Source: Eikenella corrodens
GTDB taxonomy: Bacteria; Pseudomonadota; Gammaproteobacteria; Burkholderiales; Neisseriaceae
Assembly (NCBI RefSeq): GCF_900187105.1
Contig: NZ_LT906482.1
Coordinates: 1,736,001 to 1,800,000, forward strand
Length of the DNA stretch: 64,000 bases
Direction: 5' to 3'
Below, piece after piece: positions 18,108 to 28,375 of this stretch; within the stretch, counting starts at the first letter, position 1, and every line of letters begins with the position of its first letter. Both the position numbers and the translations under genes were made by a program. The notes below the pieces were generated by a model. The model had not been told where the DNA came from and made no database searches. It was given only the letters and a program-made list of their open reading frames with translations.

Positions 18108-18926
18108 TTAAAACAATTTCATGCGCTCTTGCATCCCTGTGCCCAGCCAGAGTAAAGGCAGGCTGACGGGTAGGGTAACGATATCGAGGGCGGCGGTGAA
18201 TGGGGTGGCGAGTGCGCGGCCAACCCCTCCCGCAGATATGGATGAAACGGGTTTGGTTGTGGTTATTGTGGTACTGATGGTTACGGGCAGCGGCGTTTCA
18301 AAACGGTAGTCGTAGTTCATACCGTTCGGGCGGACGTAGAGCCGGCCACACACCTGAATCGTGCGGGCATAGCGGGATGCGCCTTTGCTGTCGGTAACCT
18401 GCCTGAATTGCAGCCGTCGCAATTCGGCGAGTTCGCGGCGGCGCTCGGCGGGAGAAAGACGTGGGTTTTCTTGATAAACCAAATCGAAATCCGCGCTGCA
18501 GAAGCGTTGCCCCGACGGACTGGTGTTCAGCCTGAAGCCTTCCCAAGGCGGGGTACTGCAGCAGTTTTTGGCGTCATCGGAAGGAGAGTACATTTGGAAG
18601 GGTTGGGACAGCTTCACGTTTAAAATCGCGCCCAAATCCACTTCCCGGGCTGTTTCGCCGCTTCCAGCCCGAGGGTTGCTGCCTTTGGTTAACACATAGA
18701 TATAGCGCTCGCCCAACATGACGATGCTGTTGGGCGGCAGTTTTTGGCTGTCGGGCTTGACGCGGGCGAAGCCGACCACGGTGTCGTTTTCGGTGTGGGT
18801 TGAGGTTGAGACGGTGTAGTCTGGCGACGAATCATGATTTTCCCACAGCGCATAAGTGGCGCAGCCGTTTAGCAGCATCAGGGCGGCGGCGAGGAAGAGG
18901 GGTTTCAACAGGGATTTTGCAAACAT
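18108..18926 (-). CDS. Lipoprotein, copy 1 of a tandem pair
   Basis: The protein is 272 aa. MFAKSLLKPLFLAAALMLLNGC is a lipoprotein signal with lipobox LNGC, followed by ATYALW. The mature part contains two CC or C residues in the middle (KNCCSTPPW), the block PRLSPAERRRELAELRRLQFRQVTDSKGASRYARTIQ, split here only for description, and a C-terminal hydrophobic segment (ALATPFTAALDIVTLPVSLP) resembling the end of YidQ/YceK-type lipoproteins. It is clearly homologous to the gene at 19152-19952, including the region upstream of the start codon, so the two arose by tandem duplication. No function can be assigned. Confidence 0.8.
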   Translation of the reverse strand: MFAKSLLKPLFLAAALMLLNGCATYALWENHDSSPDYTVSTSTHTENDTVVGFARVKPDSQKLPPNSIVMLGERYIYVLTKGSNPRAGSGETAREVDLGAILNVKLSQPFQMYSPSDDAKNCCSTPPWEGFRLNTSPSGQRFCSADFDLVYQENPRLSPAERRRELAELRRLQFRQVTDSKGASRYARTIQVCGRLYVRPNGMNYDYRFETPLPVTISTTITTTKPVSSISAGGVGRALATPFTAALDIVTLPVSLPLLWLGTGMQERMKLF

Positions 18927-18991
18927 GGCTTGATCCTTTGCTTGAGTGGGTGAGTGGCCAACCTTGGATGGTTGGTGATGGATATTAACAT
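18927..18991 (-). repeat. Duplicated upstream region of the lipoprotein pair
   Basis: The sequence just upstream of copy 1 (GGCTTGATCCTTTGCTTGAG... through CAACCTTGGATGGTTGGT) recurs almost unchanged upstream of copy 2 at about 19953-20010. The repeat unit is therefore about 1.03 kb and includes the promoter region. It contains a small hairpin, CCAACCTTGGATGGTTGG. Confidence 0.75.
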
Positions 18992-19151
18992 TTGCTTGTG
19001 GGAAAGGCTACCTGAAAAGTGTCGGCGGGCGGCAGGTTAGATTTCAGATAGCCTTATATTTTTGCTGTAAATTTTCAGGTAGCCTGCTTGAAGGGTGAGG
19101 CTACCTGAAAAAAGGGAGGATTGCCAGTGGCACTCCTCCCTGCATCTGAGC

Positions 19152-19952
19152 TTAAAAGCCTGGTTTCATGTCCTTGAGCGCAAAGACTGCGAACGGCAGG
19201 ACGATGGGCAGGGTAACGATATCGACGGCTGCGGTAAACGGGGTAACGAGGGCACGACCGACTGCGCCGGATACGTTGCTGCTTCTTTGGGTAACCGTGC
19301 TGCTGATGGTAACGGGTATCGGTGTTTCAAAACGGTAGTCGTCTTTCATGCCGCTCGGGCGGGTGTAGCGCTGGCCGCACACCCGGATTGTGCGGGCATA
19401 GCGGGAGGCGCCTTTGCTGTCGGTAACTTGCCTGAATTGCAGCCGCTCCAGCTCGGCGCGCTCGCGGCGGCGCTCGGCGGGGGAAAGGCGCTGGTTTTCT
19501 TGATAAACCAAATCGAAATTCGCGCTGCAGAAGCGTTGCGCCGACGGGCTGCCGGCCTCCAGCCTGAAGCCTTCCCAAGGCTGGGCGCTACAGCAGTTTT
19601 TGGGGTCGTTGGAGGGGTCGTACATTTGGAAGGGCTGGGACAGCTTCACGTTTAAAATCGCGCCCAAATCCACTTCCCGGGCTGTTCTGCCGCTTCCTGT
19701 TCTCGGATCGCGGCCTTTATCCAGCACGTAGATATAGCGCTCGCCCAGCATCACGATGCTGTTGGGTACCAGTTGCCGGCTGTCGGGTTTGGCACGGGCA
19801 AAGCCGACCACGGTGTCTTTGTCGGTGTGGGTGGAGGTGGTGGAGCGGCCTTCCGATTCATAATCTTTCCATAAGAAGGCGGTGGCGCAGCCGTTGAGCA
19901 GCATCAGGGCGGCGGCGAGGAGGAGGGGTTTCAACAGGGATTTTGCAAACAT
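19152..19952 (-). CDS. Lipoprotein, copy 2 of a tandem pair
   Basis: The protein is 266 aa and starts with the same signal (MFAKSLLKPLLLAAALMLLNGC, Cys22 lipidated). The start at 19952 is chosen over an upstream Met at 20018 because the lipobox then sits correctly and because it matches copy 1. Nearly all blocks of copy 1 recur (GFARAKPDSRQLVPNSIVML, then YARTIRVCG, then FRQVTDSKGASRY), but the divergent parts are the segment just after the lipobox and the C-terminus, where copy 2 ends PFAVFALKDMKPGF. The divergence suggests an old duplication or specialisation of the ends. Function is unknown. Confidence 0.8.
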   Translation of the reverse strand: MFAKSLLKPLLLAAALMLLNGCATAFLWKDYESEGRSTTSTHTDKDTVVGFARAKPDSRQLVPNSIVMLGERYIYVLDKGRDPRTGSGRTAREVDLGAILNVKLSQPFQMYDPSNDPKNCCSAQPWEGFRLEAGSPSAQRFCSANFDLVYQENQRLSPAERRRERAELERLQFRQVTDSKGASRYARTIRVCGQRYTRPSGMKDDYRFETPIPVTISSTVTQRSSNVSGAVGRALVTPFTAAVDIVTLPIVLPFAVFALKDMKPGF

Positions 19953-20181
19953 GGCTTGATCCTTTGCTTGAGTGGGTGAGTGGCCAACCTTGGATGGTTG
20001 GTAAATGGATATTAACATTCGCTTGTAGGAAAGGCTACCTGAAAAGTGCCAGAGGGCGGCAGGCTGGGGTTCAGGTAGCCTTTTCTATATATACAAGATT
20101 TCAGGTAGCCTTCTGTGCGAAAGAGGCTACCTGAAAAATATGAGGGTTCGATGGGGTTGGTTAATGGTGCGTGTGGCGTTT

Positions 20182-20772
20182 TCAGCCGGCTTCGGGAGGA
20201 CGTGGCTGTTTGAATTCTTTGGCGGCCATTTTGAGGTAGTAGAACATTGACCACAGGGTGAGCACGCAGGCGGCGAACATGAGGGCGTTGCCCAGCCAGA
20301 TGAAGTCGAGGCCGAGGGCGGGCCAGCTTTGCAGCAGCAGCAGGGTGATGGCGGCCATTTGGGCGGCGGTTTTGAATTTGCCAACGGTGGCCACGGCCAC
20401 GCTGTTGCGTTTGCCCAGCTGCGCCATCCATTCGCGCAGGGCGGAGATGGTGATTTCGCGGCCGATGATGATGATGGCGCAGATGGCCCAGGTACGGTCG
20501 AGCCGCACCAAGAGGATGAGGGCAACGGCCACCATGAGTTTGTCGGCTACGGGGTCGAGGAAGGCGCCGAAATCGGAAGTTTGCTTCCATTTGCGGGCAA
20601 GGTAGCCGTCGAACCAGTCGGTTACGGCGGCGAGCACGAATAATGCGGCGGCGCAGGTGTTTACGGTTTGGATACCCACACGCCAGGAGGCGGGCAGGTA
20701 GAAAAGGGCGGTAAACAGCGGAATCATGAGGATGCGCGACCAGGTAAGCAGGATGGGGATGTTCCAGGGCAT
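20182..20772 (-). CDS. pgsA: CDP-diacylglycerol-glycerol-3-phosphate phosphatidyltransferase
   Basis: The protein is 196 aa, typical of PgsA. It makes phosphatidylglycerophosphate, the committed step to phosphatidylglycerol and cardiolipin, in the inner membrane. The CDP-alcohol phosphotransferase signature DG-x2-AR-x8-G-x3-D-x3-D is present as DWFDGYLARKW...FGAFLDPVADK (residues about 56-85). Five to six hydrophobic helices are evident. It begins 11 bp after the uvrC stop, the conserved uvrC-pgsA arrangement of proteobacteria, so the two are co-transcribed. Confidence 0.95.
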   Translation of the reverse strand: MPWNIPILLTWSRILMIPLFTALFYLPASWRVGIQTVNTCAAALFVLAAVTDWFDGYLARKWKQTSDFGAFLDPVADKLMVAVALILLVRLDRTWAICAIIIIGREITISALREWMAQLGKRNSVAVATVGKFKTAAQMAAITLLLLQSWPALGLDFIWLGNALMFAACVLTLWSMFYYLKMAAKEFKQPRPPEAG

Positions 20773-20783
20773 GTTGCGGTCTT

Positions 20784-22610
20784 TCAGTGTAGGGCTTCGT
20801 AGATTTTTTCGGCTAGGGCGCGGCTGATGCCTTCGGTTTGGGCCAAGTCGTCGATACTGGCGGCTTGGATACCGCGCAGGCCGCCGAAGCGGGTGAGCAG
20901 GCTACGGCGGCGCTTGTCGCCCACGCCGGGGATTTCGGCCAGCGAGGAGGTAACGCGGGCTTTGCCGCGTTTGCGGCGGTGGCCGGTGATGGCAAAGCGG
21001 TGGGATTCGTCGCGCACGGTTTGCAAAAGGTGCAGGGCGGGATGGTGCGGGGGGAGCTGGGTGGTAGTGCCTAAGTGCGGAATAATCAGCTCTTCGAGGC
21101 CGGCTTTGCGCTCTGGGCCTTTGGCAATGCCGACCATGGGCAGGCGGATGCCTAAATCCTGCCACACTTGCTGCGCCATGGCCACTTGGCCTTTGCCGCC
21201 GTCGATCAGCACCAGATCGGGCCATTTGCCGTCTTCTTCGTTGCCTTCGGCCAGTTTGCCGTAGCGGCGGGTGAGCACTTCGCGCATGGCGGCGTAGTCG
21301 TCGCCGGCTTTGGCGGTTTTGATGTTGTAGCGGCGGTATTGGTCGGGGCGCATGCTTTGGTTTTCATATACCACGCAGGAGGCAACGGTGGCTTCGCCTT
21401 GGGTGTGGCTGATGTCGAAGCATTCGATGCGGTTGAGCTCGGCGGTGGGCAGTTGCAGCAGCTCGGCCAAGGCTTGGACGCGTTGTTCTTGGTTTTGGTT
21501 TTGTTGCTGTTTCTGGCGCAGGGCAAGCAGAGCGTTTTGTTCGGCCATTTGCAACCACACGCGCCGCTCGCCGCTGGTTTTGGCAATAAAGCGGATTTGT
21601 TTGCCGTGCTCTTCGATCAGGGCGGCTTGCAGGTTTTCAGGTAGCCTGAAGTTGCTGATGATGATGTCGGGCTTGTCGCGGCCGAGATAATGCTGGGCAG
21701 CGAAGGCTTCGCCATAGGCAGCAGCTTCTTCGGGGGCAGAATGGCGGCTGTCGGGGAAAAAGCTTTTTTCACCCACGCGTCGGCCGTTGCGGATGCTGAC
21801 CCAGTGGATACAGATGCTGCCTTGCTCGGCAGCGAGGGCGAGAATATCGATGTTGTAGGCAGCGTTGGGGTTGTTGCTGTCGATAAACTGCTGGCTTTGG
21901 ATTTTGCCCAGGGCTTGGATTTGGTCGCGGTAGCGGGCGGCATGTTCGAAGTCGAGCGCTTCGGCAGCCTGCTGCATTTTGGTGGTGAGGCTTTGCAGCA
22001 GGCGGTCGGCTTTGCCGTTGAGGAATGTGGCGGCTTCTTCCACGCTGGTGCGGTAGTCCTCCTGTGAAATGTGGCCGACACAGGGAGCGGAGCAACGCTT
22101 GATTTGGTAGAGCAGGCAGGGGCGGTCGCGGTGTTCGAATACGCTGTCTTCGCAGGTGCGCAGCAGGAAAACTTTTTGCAAAATCTGAATGCTGTCGCGC
22201 ACGGCATAGCTGTTGGGGTAGGGGCCGAAGTATTGGTTGGTTTTCTTCAGGCTGCCACGGTAGTAGGCCATCTGCGGGTAGTCGTGGCCGGTAAGCATGA
22301 GATAGGGGTAGGATTTGTCGTCGCGAAACAGAATATTGTATTTGGGCGACAAGGCCTTGATGAAGTTGTTTTCGAGAATCAGCGCTTCAGTTTCAGAGCG
22401 GGTTACCGTGATTTCGATGTGGGCAATCTGCCTCACCATCAGGGCAATGCGCGGGGATAAGTCGTTTTTTTGAAAATAGCTGCCCACTCGGCGTTTGAGG
22501 TTGACGGCTTTGCCAACGTACAAAACCTGCCCATCCTTATCCGAAAAGCGGTAAACGCCGGGCAGGTTGGGCAGGTTGCCGATGATGGCATGCGGGTCGA
22601 AATCAGACAT
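20784..22610 (-). CDS. uvrC: Excinuclease ABC subunit C
   Basis: The protein is 608 aa, full length. UvrC makes both incisions in nucleotide excision repair. The N-terminal GIY-YIG nuclease (residues about 14-95: LPGVYRFSDKDGQVLYVGKA) makes the 3' cut; a UVR domain for UvrB binding lies near 200 (KMQQAAEALDFEHAARYRDQ); the RNase H-like domain that makes the 5' cut is in 380-540 (ECFDISHTQGE, LVLIDGGKGQ); and two helix-hairpin-helix motifs close the protein (IPGVGDKRRRSLLTRFGGLR). pgsA follows 11 bp downstream. A DUS lies inside the gene and encodes RLPEN. Confidence 0.97.
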   Translation of the reverse strand: MSDFDPHAIIGNLPNLPGVYRFSDKDGQVLYVGKAVNLKRRVGSYFQKNDLSPRIALMVRQIAHIEITVTRSETEALILENNFIKALSPKYNILFRDDKSYPYLMLTGHDYPQMAYYRGSLKKTNQYFGPYPNSYAVRDSIQILQKVFLLRTCEDSVFEHRDRPCLLYQIKRCSAPCVGHISQEDYRTSVEEAATFLNGKADRLLQSLTTKMQQAAEALDFEHAARYRDQIQALGKIQSQQFIDSNNPNAAYNIDILALAAEQGSICIHWVSIRNGRRVGEKSFFPDSRHSAPEEAAAYGEAFAAQHYLGRDKPDIIISNFRLPENLQAALIEEHGKQIRFIAKTSGERRVWLQMAEQNALLALRQKQQQNQNQEQRVQALAELLQLPTAELNRIECFDISHTQGEATVASCVVYENQSMRPDQYRRYNIKTAKAGDDYAAMREVLTRRYGKLAEGNEEDGKWPDLVLIDGGKGQVAMAQQVWQDLGIRLPMVGIAKGPERKAGLEELIIPHLGTTTQLPPHHPALHLLQTVRDESHRFAITGHRRKRGKARVTSSLAEIPGVGDKRRRSLLTRFGGLRGIQAASIDDLAQTEGISRALAEKIYEALH

Positions 22611-22681
22611 GGCCGAAGGTTTGCTGGAAAGTAAAACGGCAAGACCGAACGGCCGGCTGAATCAAACCGGCTGGAGCGCCG

Positions 22682-23149
22682 TTAGTTGCAGAATTGATTT
22701 ACGTTGCTCTGATATTGCTGGATGAGTTGCTCGCGGTTTTGGATGCGGGCAGTTTGCGCGTGTTGTAAGTTGATTTTAGCAACGTTGCAGTTGCTGGCGC
22801 GGGCAGCATTGTTATCTTCTATTACCTTGCGGTTGGCTTCTTCCCTAGCCTGGTTTTCTTCCATCTGTTTCTGGTTGGTCATGGCTTGCAGATCAGCAGC
22901 AGAGATTTCACCATTATTATTCTGCACTTGCGGCAGCTGGTTTTGCTGATGGCCAGAAGGCGCAACGGCAGGGCGCGAGGTTTGGGTGCGCACGTTCACG
23001 ATGTTGCTGGTGGCCGGAACAAGGTTTCTTGGCACATCGGAATAGGTCGGGCTGCGGCTATTCCAGTGGTAAACGTCTTCTGCCATCAGGCTACCTGAAA
23101 ACAGCATGGTTGCGGCGCAGGCGGCCAGCAAGGTTAATTTTTTATTCAT
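22682..23149 (-). CDS. DUF4124-type exported protein
   Basis: The protein is 155 aa. A signal peptide (residues 1-23, MNKKLTLLAACAATMLFSGS...LMA) precedes VYHWNSRSPTYSDVPR, the DUF4124 motif (a short WxDxxGxxxYSD-like beta hairpin found in many proteobacterial periplasmic proteins). The remainder is Q/N-rich with a coiled coil (AMTNQKQMEENQAREEANRK) and two cysteines. Part of the signal peptide (FSGSL) is encoded by a DUS at 23088-23099. Function unknown. It is divergent from guaB across about 155 bp. Confidence 0.82.
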   Translation of the reverse strand: MNKKLTLLAACAATMLFSGSLMAEDVYHWNSRSPTYSDVPRNLVPATSNIVNVRTQTSRPAVAPSGHQQNQLPQVQNNNGEISAADLQAMTNQKQMEENQAREEANRKVIEDNNAARASNCNVAKINLQHAQTARIQNREQLIQQYQSNVNQFCN

Positions 23150-23226
23150 TTGGTGGTCTTCCCGTTGAATATGGTTACATAATCGGTTTCATTGTACTTC
23201 AACTGACGGGCGAATGTCATTCTTGA

Positions 23227-24771
<1,545 letters not shown>

Positions 24772-24777
24772 TTTGAG

Positions 24778-24818
24778 AGGCTACCTGAAAATACGGCATG
24801 CTGTTTTTCAGGTAGCCT
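24778..24818 (+). terminator. DUS-hairpin terminator of guaB
   Basis: DUS at 24778-24789 and complement at 24807-24818 form a stem beginning 7 bp after the guaB stop codon. A second similar pair (24944-24955, 24972-24983) lies before fabD. Confidence 0.6.
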
Positions 24819-24884
24819 GTTTGAGTATCCTGTTCTAACCAAGTAAATGAAGAAATCAGAATAATCGGTACGTTCATTCTAACT

Positions 24885-24896
24885 TTGATTAATCAA
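24885..24896. promoter_or_regulatory. Palindrome upstream of fabD
   Basis: TTGATTAATCAA is a perfect 12-bp palindrome in the AT-rich stretch between guaB and fabD. It could bind a regulator of fatty acid synthesis, but the DUS pair between it and fabD (24944-24983) could terminate a transcript started here, so its target is unclear. Confidence 0.3.
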
Positions 24897-25029
24897 AATA
24901 TTAGATGAATGGAATTTAATTCTTTTGCTGCCATTGCTTTAAAAGGCTACCTGAAAACGCAATCAGGCATTTTCAGGTAGCCTGCTACTGTTCCCAACAA
25001 GATATTTTTCAATAAGATAAGGAAACCCC

Positions 25030-25956
25030 ATGTCTTTTGCCTTTTTCTTTCCCGGCCAAGGCTCGCAGAGCCTGAACATGATGGCCGGTTTCGACAGCGT
25101 GTCCGTTGTGCGCCAAACCTTTGAGCAGGCCTCTGCCGCGCTGGGCGAGGATTTGTGGGCGATGATGAACGGCGAAGATGCCGCGCTCATCGGCCAAACC
25201 GTCAACACCCAGCCCTTGATGCTGGCCGCAGGCGTGGCCACTTACCGCGCCTACCTTGAGGCGGGCGGCAAAACCCCTGCCGCCGTGGCCGGGCACAGCC
25301 TGGGCGAATACAGCGCGCTGGTGGCCGGGGGCAGCCTGGATTTCGCCGATGCCGTGCGCCTGGTGCGCCTGCGTGCCGAGCTGATGCAGTCGGCCGTGCC
25401 GCAAGGGCAGGGCGCGATGGCCGCCATTTTGGGGCTGGAAGACGATGCCGTGCGCCAAATCTGCGCCGCCGCCGCGCAAGGGCAGGTGGCCGAGGCGGTG
25501 AACTTCAATTCGCCCGGCCAAGTGGTGATTGCCGGTGATGCCGCTGCGGTGGAACGCGCCATGGCCGCGGCCAAAGAAGCCGGTGCCAAACGTGCGCTGC
25601 CGCTGCCTGTATCGGTTCCCTCTCATTGCAGCCTGATGAAGCCTGCCGCCGAAAAACTGGCCGCCGCCCTGCAAAACGTGGCATTGAACGCGCCGCAAAT
25701 CCGCGTGATCAACAACGTGGACGTGGCCTCCTACACCGACCCCGTGCAAATCAAAGACGCGCTGGTGCGCCAGCTGTACAGCCCGGTGCGCTGGACGGAA
25801 ACCGTGGCGCTCCTTGTGCGCGAAGGCATTACCGAATCCGCCGAATGCGGTCCGGGCAAAGTGCTGGCCGGCTTGGCCAAACGCATCGATAAAGCCGCCG
25901 TGTGCGCCGCGCTCACTTCGCAGGAAGCAGTGGACGCATTTATCGCCGCCCATTAA
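25030..25956 (+). CDS. fabD: Malonyl-CoA:ACP transacylase
   Basis: The protein is 308 aa, normal for FabD. It transfers malonyl from CoA to acyl carrier protein to feed fatty acid elongation. The N-terminal FFFPGQGSQ motif, the nucleophile elbow GHSLGEYSAL with the active-site serine near residue 92, and the second-site histidine in VPSHCSLM near residue 199 are all present. fabG follows 68 bp downstream, past a DUS and an imperfect inverted copy. acpP, fabH and plsX, often neighbours, are not in the window. Confidence 0.97.
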   Translation: MSFAFFFPGQGSQSLNMMAGFDSVSVVRQTFEQASAALGEDLWAMMNGEDAALIGQTVNTQPLMLAAGVATYRAYLEAGGKTPAAVAGHSLGEYSALVAGGSLDFADAVRLVRLRAELMQSAVPQGQGAMAAILGLEDDAVRQICAAAAQGQVAEAVNFNSPGQVVIAGDAAAVERAMAAAKEAGAKRALPLPVSVPSHCSLMKPAAEKLAAALQNVALNAPQIRVINNVDVASYTDPVQIKDALVRQLYSPVRWTETVALLVREGITESAECGPGKVLAGLAKRIDKAAVCAALTSQEAVDAFIAAH

Positions 25957-25958
25957 TT

Positions 25959-25993
25959 TTCAGGTAGCCTCAAACCCCTCGGGGCTACCTGAA
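25959..25993 (+). terminator. Imperfect DUS pair between fabD and fabG
   Basis: TTCAGGTAGCCT (25959-25970) and GGGCTACCTGAA (25982-25993, one mismatch to DUS) can form a stem in the fabD-fabG gap. It may attenuate read-through; the orientation is outward-facing compared with most terminator pairs here. Confidence 0.4.
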
Positions 25994-26024
25994 ACCCTAT
26001 TTCCCACTTAAAAGGAATCCCGAT

Positions 26025-26771
26025 ATGCTTACTCAAAATCTCTCTCAGAAAATCGCCTTGGTGACCGGCGCCTCGCGCGGTATCGGCGCGGCCATTGCCG
26101 ACACGCTGGCGCAAGCCGGGGCAACGGTGATCGGCACGGCCGTTAGCGAAGCAGGCGCGGCTGCCGTTGGCCAGCGCTTGGCACAATGGCAGGGGCATGG
26201 CCGCGTGTTGCAAATCACTGAAGAAAACAGCATCGAAAATTTGATTGCCGACATCGAAAAAGAGTTTGGTAAGTTGGATATCTTGGTAAATAATGCCGGT
26301 ATCACCCGCGACAACCTATTGATGCGCATGAAAGAAGAAGAGTGGGATGAGATCATGCAGGTCAACCTTAAATCCGTGTTCCGCGCCAGCAAAGCCGTGT
26401 TGCGCGGCATGATGAAGCAGCGCAGCGGCCGCATTATCAGCATCACCTCCGTGGTGGGCACTATGGGCAATGCCGGGCAGAGTAACTACGCCGCCGCCAA
26501 AGCCGGCCTGATCGGCTTCTCCAAATCCCTCGCGCGCGAAGTGGGCAGCCGCGGCATCACCGTAAACTGCGTCGCCCCCGGCTTCATCGATACCGCCATG
26601 ACTCAAGCCCTGCCGGAAGAAGTCCGTGCGGCCTTCACCGCCCAAACTTCGCTGGGCAAGTTTGGTGAAGCAGACGATGTGGCTGCCGCCGTTTTGTTCC
26701 TCGCCTCCGAGCAGGCGCGCTACATCACCGGCCAAACCCTGCACGTGAACGGCGGCATGCTGATGCCCTAA
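26025..26771 (+). CDS. fabG: 3-oxoacyl-ACP reductase
   Basis: The protein is 248 aa, a classical short-chain dehydrogenase. It reduces 3-oxoacyl-ACP with NADPH in fatty acid elongation. The cofactor-binding motif TGASRGIG (near residue 16), NNAG (near 90), the catalytic serine in ITSVVG, and YAAAK (near 155) are all present, and the C-terminus ITGQTLHVNGGM is typical of FabG. The position directly after fabD supports FabG rather than another SDR. Confidence 0.95.
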   Translation: MLTQNLSQKIALVTGASRGIGAAIADTLAQAGATVIGTAVSEAGAAAVGQRLAQWQGHGRVLQITEENSIENLIADIEKEFGKLDILVNNAGITRDNLLMRMKEEEWDEIMQVNLKSVFRASKAVLRGMMKQRSGRIISITSVVGTMGNAGQSNYAAAKAGLIGFSKSLAREVGSRGITVNCVAPGFIDTAMTQALPEEVRAAFTAQTSLGKFGEADDVAAAVLFLASEQARYITGQTLHVNGGMLMP

Positions 26772-26870
26772 GCAGTAGCGCAGTTATATTTTCAGGTAGC
26801 CTGCTGCAGGAGCGTGAAGGCTACCTGAAAATTTATTCACATTAAAATTCAAATCTTTATCGAGATAACC

Positions 26871-27323
26871 ATGCAACCCACAGTCGAACTTAAAATCCTT
26901 AACCCCAAAATGCAAGAACACCTGCCGCATTACGCCACTCCCGGTGCCGCCGGCCTAGATTTGCGCGCCTGTTTGGACGAAGCCGTAGAGCTCCCGCCCG
27001 GCAGCACCTATCTTGTGCCCACCGGTATAGCCATCCATCTGGCCGACCCGGCCTACGCCGCCATGCTGCTGCCGCGCTCCGGCCTCGGCCACAAAAACGG
27101 CATCGTGCTGGGCAACTTGGTCGGCCTGATCGATTCCGACTATCAGGGCGAACTCAAGATTTCATTGTGGAACCGCAGCAGCGAAACGTTCACCATCGAA
27201 CCGATGGCACGCGTGGCACAAATGGTGATCGTGCCCGTGCTGCAGCCGCAGTTTAAAGTGGTGGAAGAATTTGCCCAGAGCTCACGCGGCGAAGGCGGCT
27301 TCGGCAGCACCGGGAAGATGTGA
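26871..27323 (+). CDS. dut: Deoxyuridine triphosphate nucleotidohydrolase
   Basis: The protein is 150 aa, full length. It hydrolyses dUTP to dUMP and pyrophosphate, keeping uracil out of DNA and supplying the dTMP precursor. The five trimeric dUTPase motifs are visible: [41 protein letters not shown] and the C-terminal loop [10 protein letters not shown] that closes over the nucleotide. It is followed by a DUS-type terminator facing the convergent gene. Confidence 0.97.
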   Translation: MQPTVELKILNPKMQEHLPHYATPGAAGLDLRACLDEAVELPPGSTYLVPTGIAIHLADPAYAAMLLPRSGLGHKNGIVLGNLVGLIDSDYQGELKISLWNRSSETFTIEPMARVAQMVIVPVLQPQFKVVEEFAQSSRGEGGFGSTGKM

Positions 27324-27338
27324 AGCAGGTTTGAACAA

Positions 27339-27401
27339 AGGCTACCTGAAAGCGAATGCAGTGAGTTTTAACTCCGTTGAAGCTGCGCTTTCAGGTAGCT
27401 T
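27339..27401. terminator. DUS-type terminator between dut and the convergent gene
   Basis: DUS at 27339-27350 and a one-mismatch complement ending in a T-run (27390-27401, then TTTTT) flank a 39-nt loop, which itself can pair (GCGAATGCAG.../...AGCTGCGC). Confidence 0.5.
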
Positions 27402-27403
27402 TT

Positions 27404-28375
27404 TTATTTACTCATGCCGTCTAAGCGGCCGCTGAAGCGGCGTTTGGGTTTCCAGAATGCCCAGCCGCTGCGGGCGCGGATTTCGAGGCTGCCGCCGTGT
27501 TCGCCGTCGGTGAGGAGGCGGGCGGCGGGGAGGTGTTTGCGTTGTAGGGCGTGCCACAGGGGGGCGAAGAATCGTTCGTCCCATTGTTGCAGGGTGTGGG
27601 CGTAGGCGTGCAGGTTGCCCAGTTCGGCGGCTTGTTGCAGTTCGTCGAGATAGAGGGCGCTGTGTTCGATTGGTGTTTGGCTCTCGGCGGAGCTAGCTTG
27701 CCAATCGGGGAGGCTGACGGGGGCGGGGCGGATTTGCGGGCTGCGGCTGTAGGCGGCCCAGGGGCTGTTGCTGCCGATTAGGGAGGGGGGCTCGGCATGG
27801 GTGTCGGGCATCTCATCCCATAGCCAGAGGGCGTTGATGGGGAGCCTGCCTTCGGCTTGGCGGCGCTGGTTGACGGGGTGTTCGTGCAGCCACATTTGGA
27901 TTTCGGTTTGGCGTTGCAGCCATTGACCGTGCTGGGGGCCGACAGCTTGGGGCAGGTCGGCGTGTTGGCCGGCGATGTTGAGGATGCAGGGGGCTTGCCA
28001 GGCGGCGGGGCGGGGCAGGCGGATGCTCCACAGCTCGGGGGAGAGGGGGGCGAACTGCCAGCCGTCTTCGCCGCAGAAGGCGTTGAGGCCGTGGCACAGC
28101 ACTTCGGCTTCTTCGGGGCTGATTGCTAGGCCGCTGCTTTGCAGCTGGGCGCTGTGCAGGCCGAGTTGCTGGTGTAGGGGGCTGGCGAAGGCATAGGGTT
28201 CGGCGAATAGGTGGTTGAGCTGCACGCCGAGGTGGGTGAAGCAGAAATCGGCAGGTGCGGCGGGGGCGGCTTGGAAGCGGCCGAAACGCAGCAGGCGGTT
28301 GAGGGCGGGGGTGTGCAGGCTGGGGAGTTCTTCGGGCTGCGGCCAGTTGAGGCCGGGGAGGAATAGGGTGAACAT
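27404..28375 (-). CDS. Uncharacterised RpfE/phosphoglycerate mutase-like protein
   Basis: The protein is about 323 aa. The segment HPVNQRRQAEGRLPINALWLWDEM is typical of a proteobacterial family related to the alkaline phosphatase/cofactor-independent phosphoglycerate mutase superfamily and described as RpfE-type; I quote only its core NxRRxxxGxxPxNxLWxWG-like pattern. No metal-binding residues characteristic of true mutases are obvious, so enzymatic activity is uncertain. The Met at 28375 is preferred because the longer frame reads through two DUS copies and lacks conserved sequence, although no strong ribosome site precedes it. Function unknown. Confidence 0.65.
   Translation of the reverse strand: MFTLFLPGLNWPQPEELPSLHTPALNRLLRFGRFQAAPAAPADFCFTHLGVQLNHLFAEPYAFASPLHQQLGLHSAQLQSSGLAISPEEAEVLCHGLNAFCGEDGWQFAPLSPELWSIRLPRPAAWQAPCILNIAGQHADLPQAVGPQHGQWLQRQTEIQMWLHEHPVNQRRQAEGRLPINALWLWDEMPDTHAEPPSLIGSNSPWAAYSRSPQIRPAPVSLPDWQASSAESQTPIEHSALYLDELQQAAELGNLHAYAHTLQQWDERFFAPLWHALQRKHLPAARLLTDGEHGGSLEIRARSGWAFWKPKRRFSGRLDGMSK

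Noticed and set aside
24885..24896. TTGATTAATCAA as an FNR box
   Set aside because: FNR needs four bases between the half sites; here there are two. Kept only as an unassigned palindrome.
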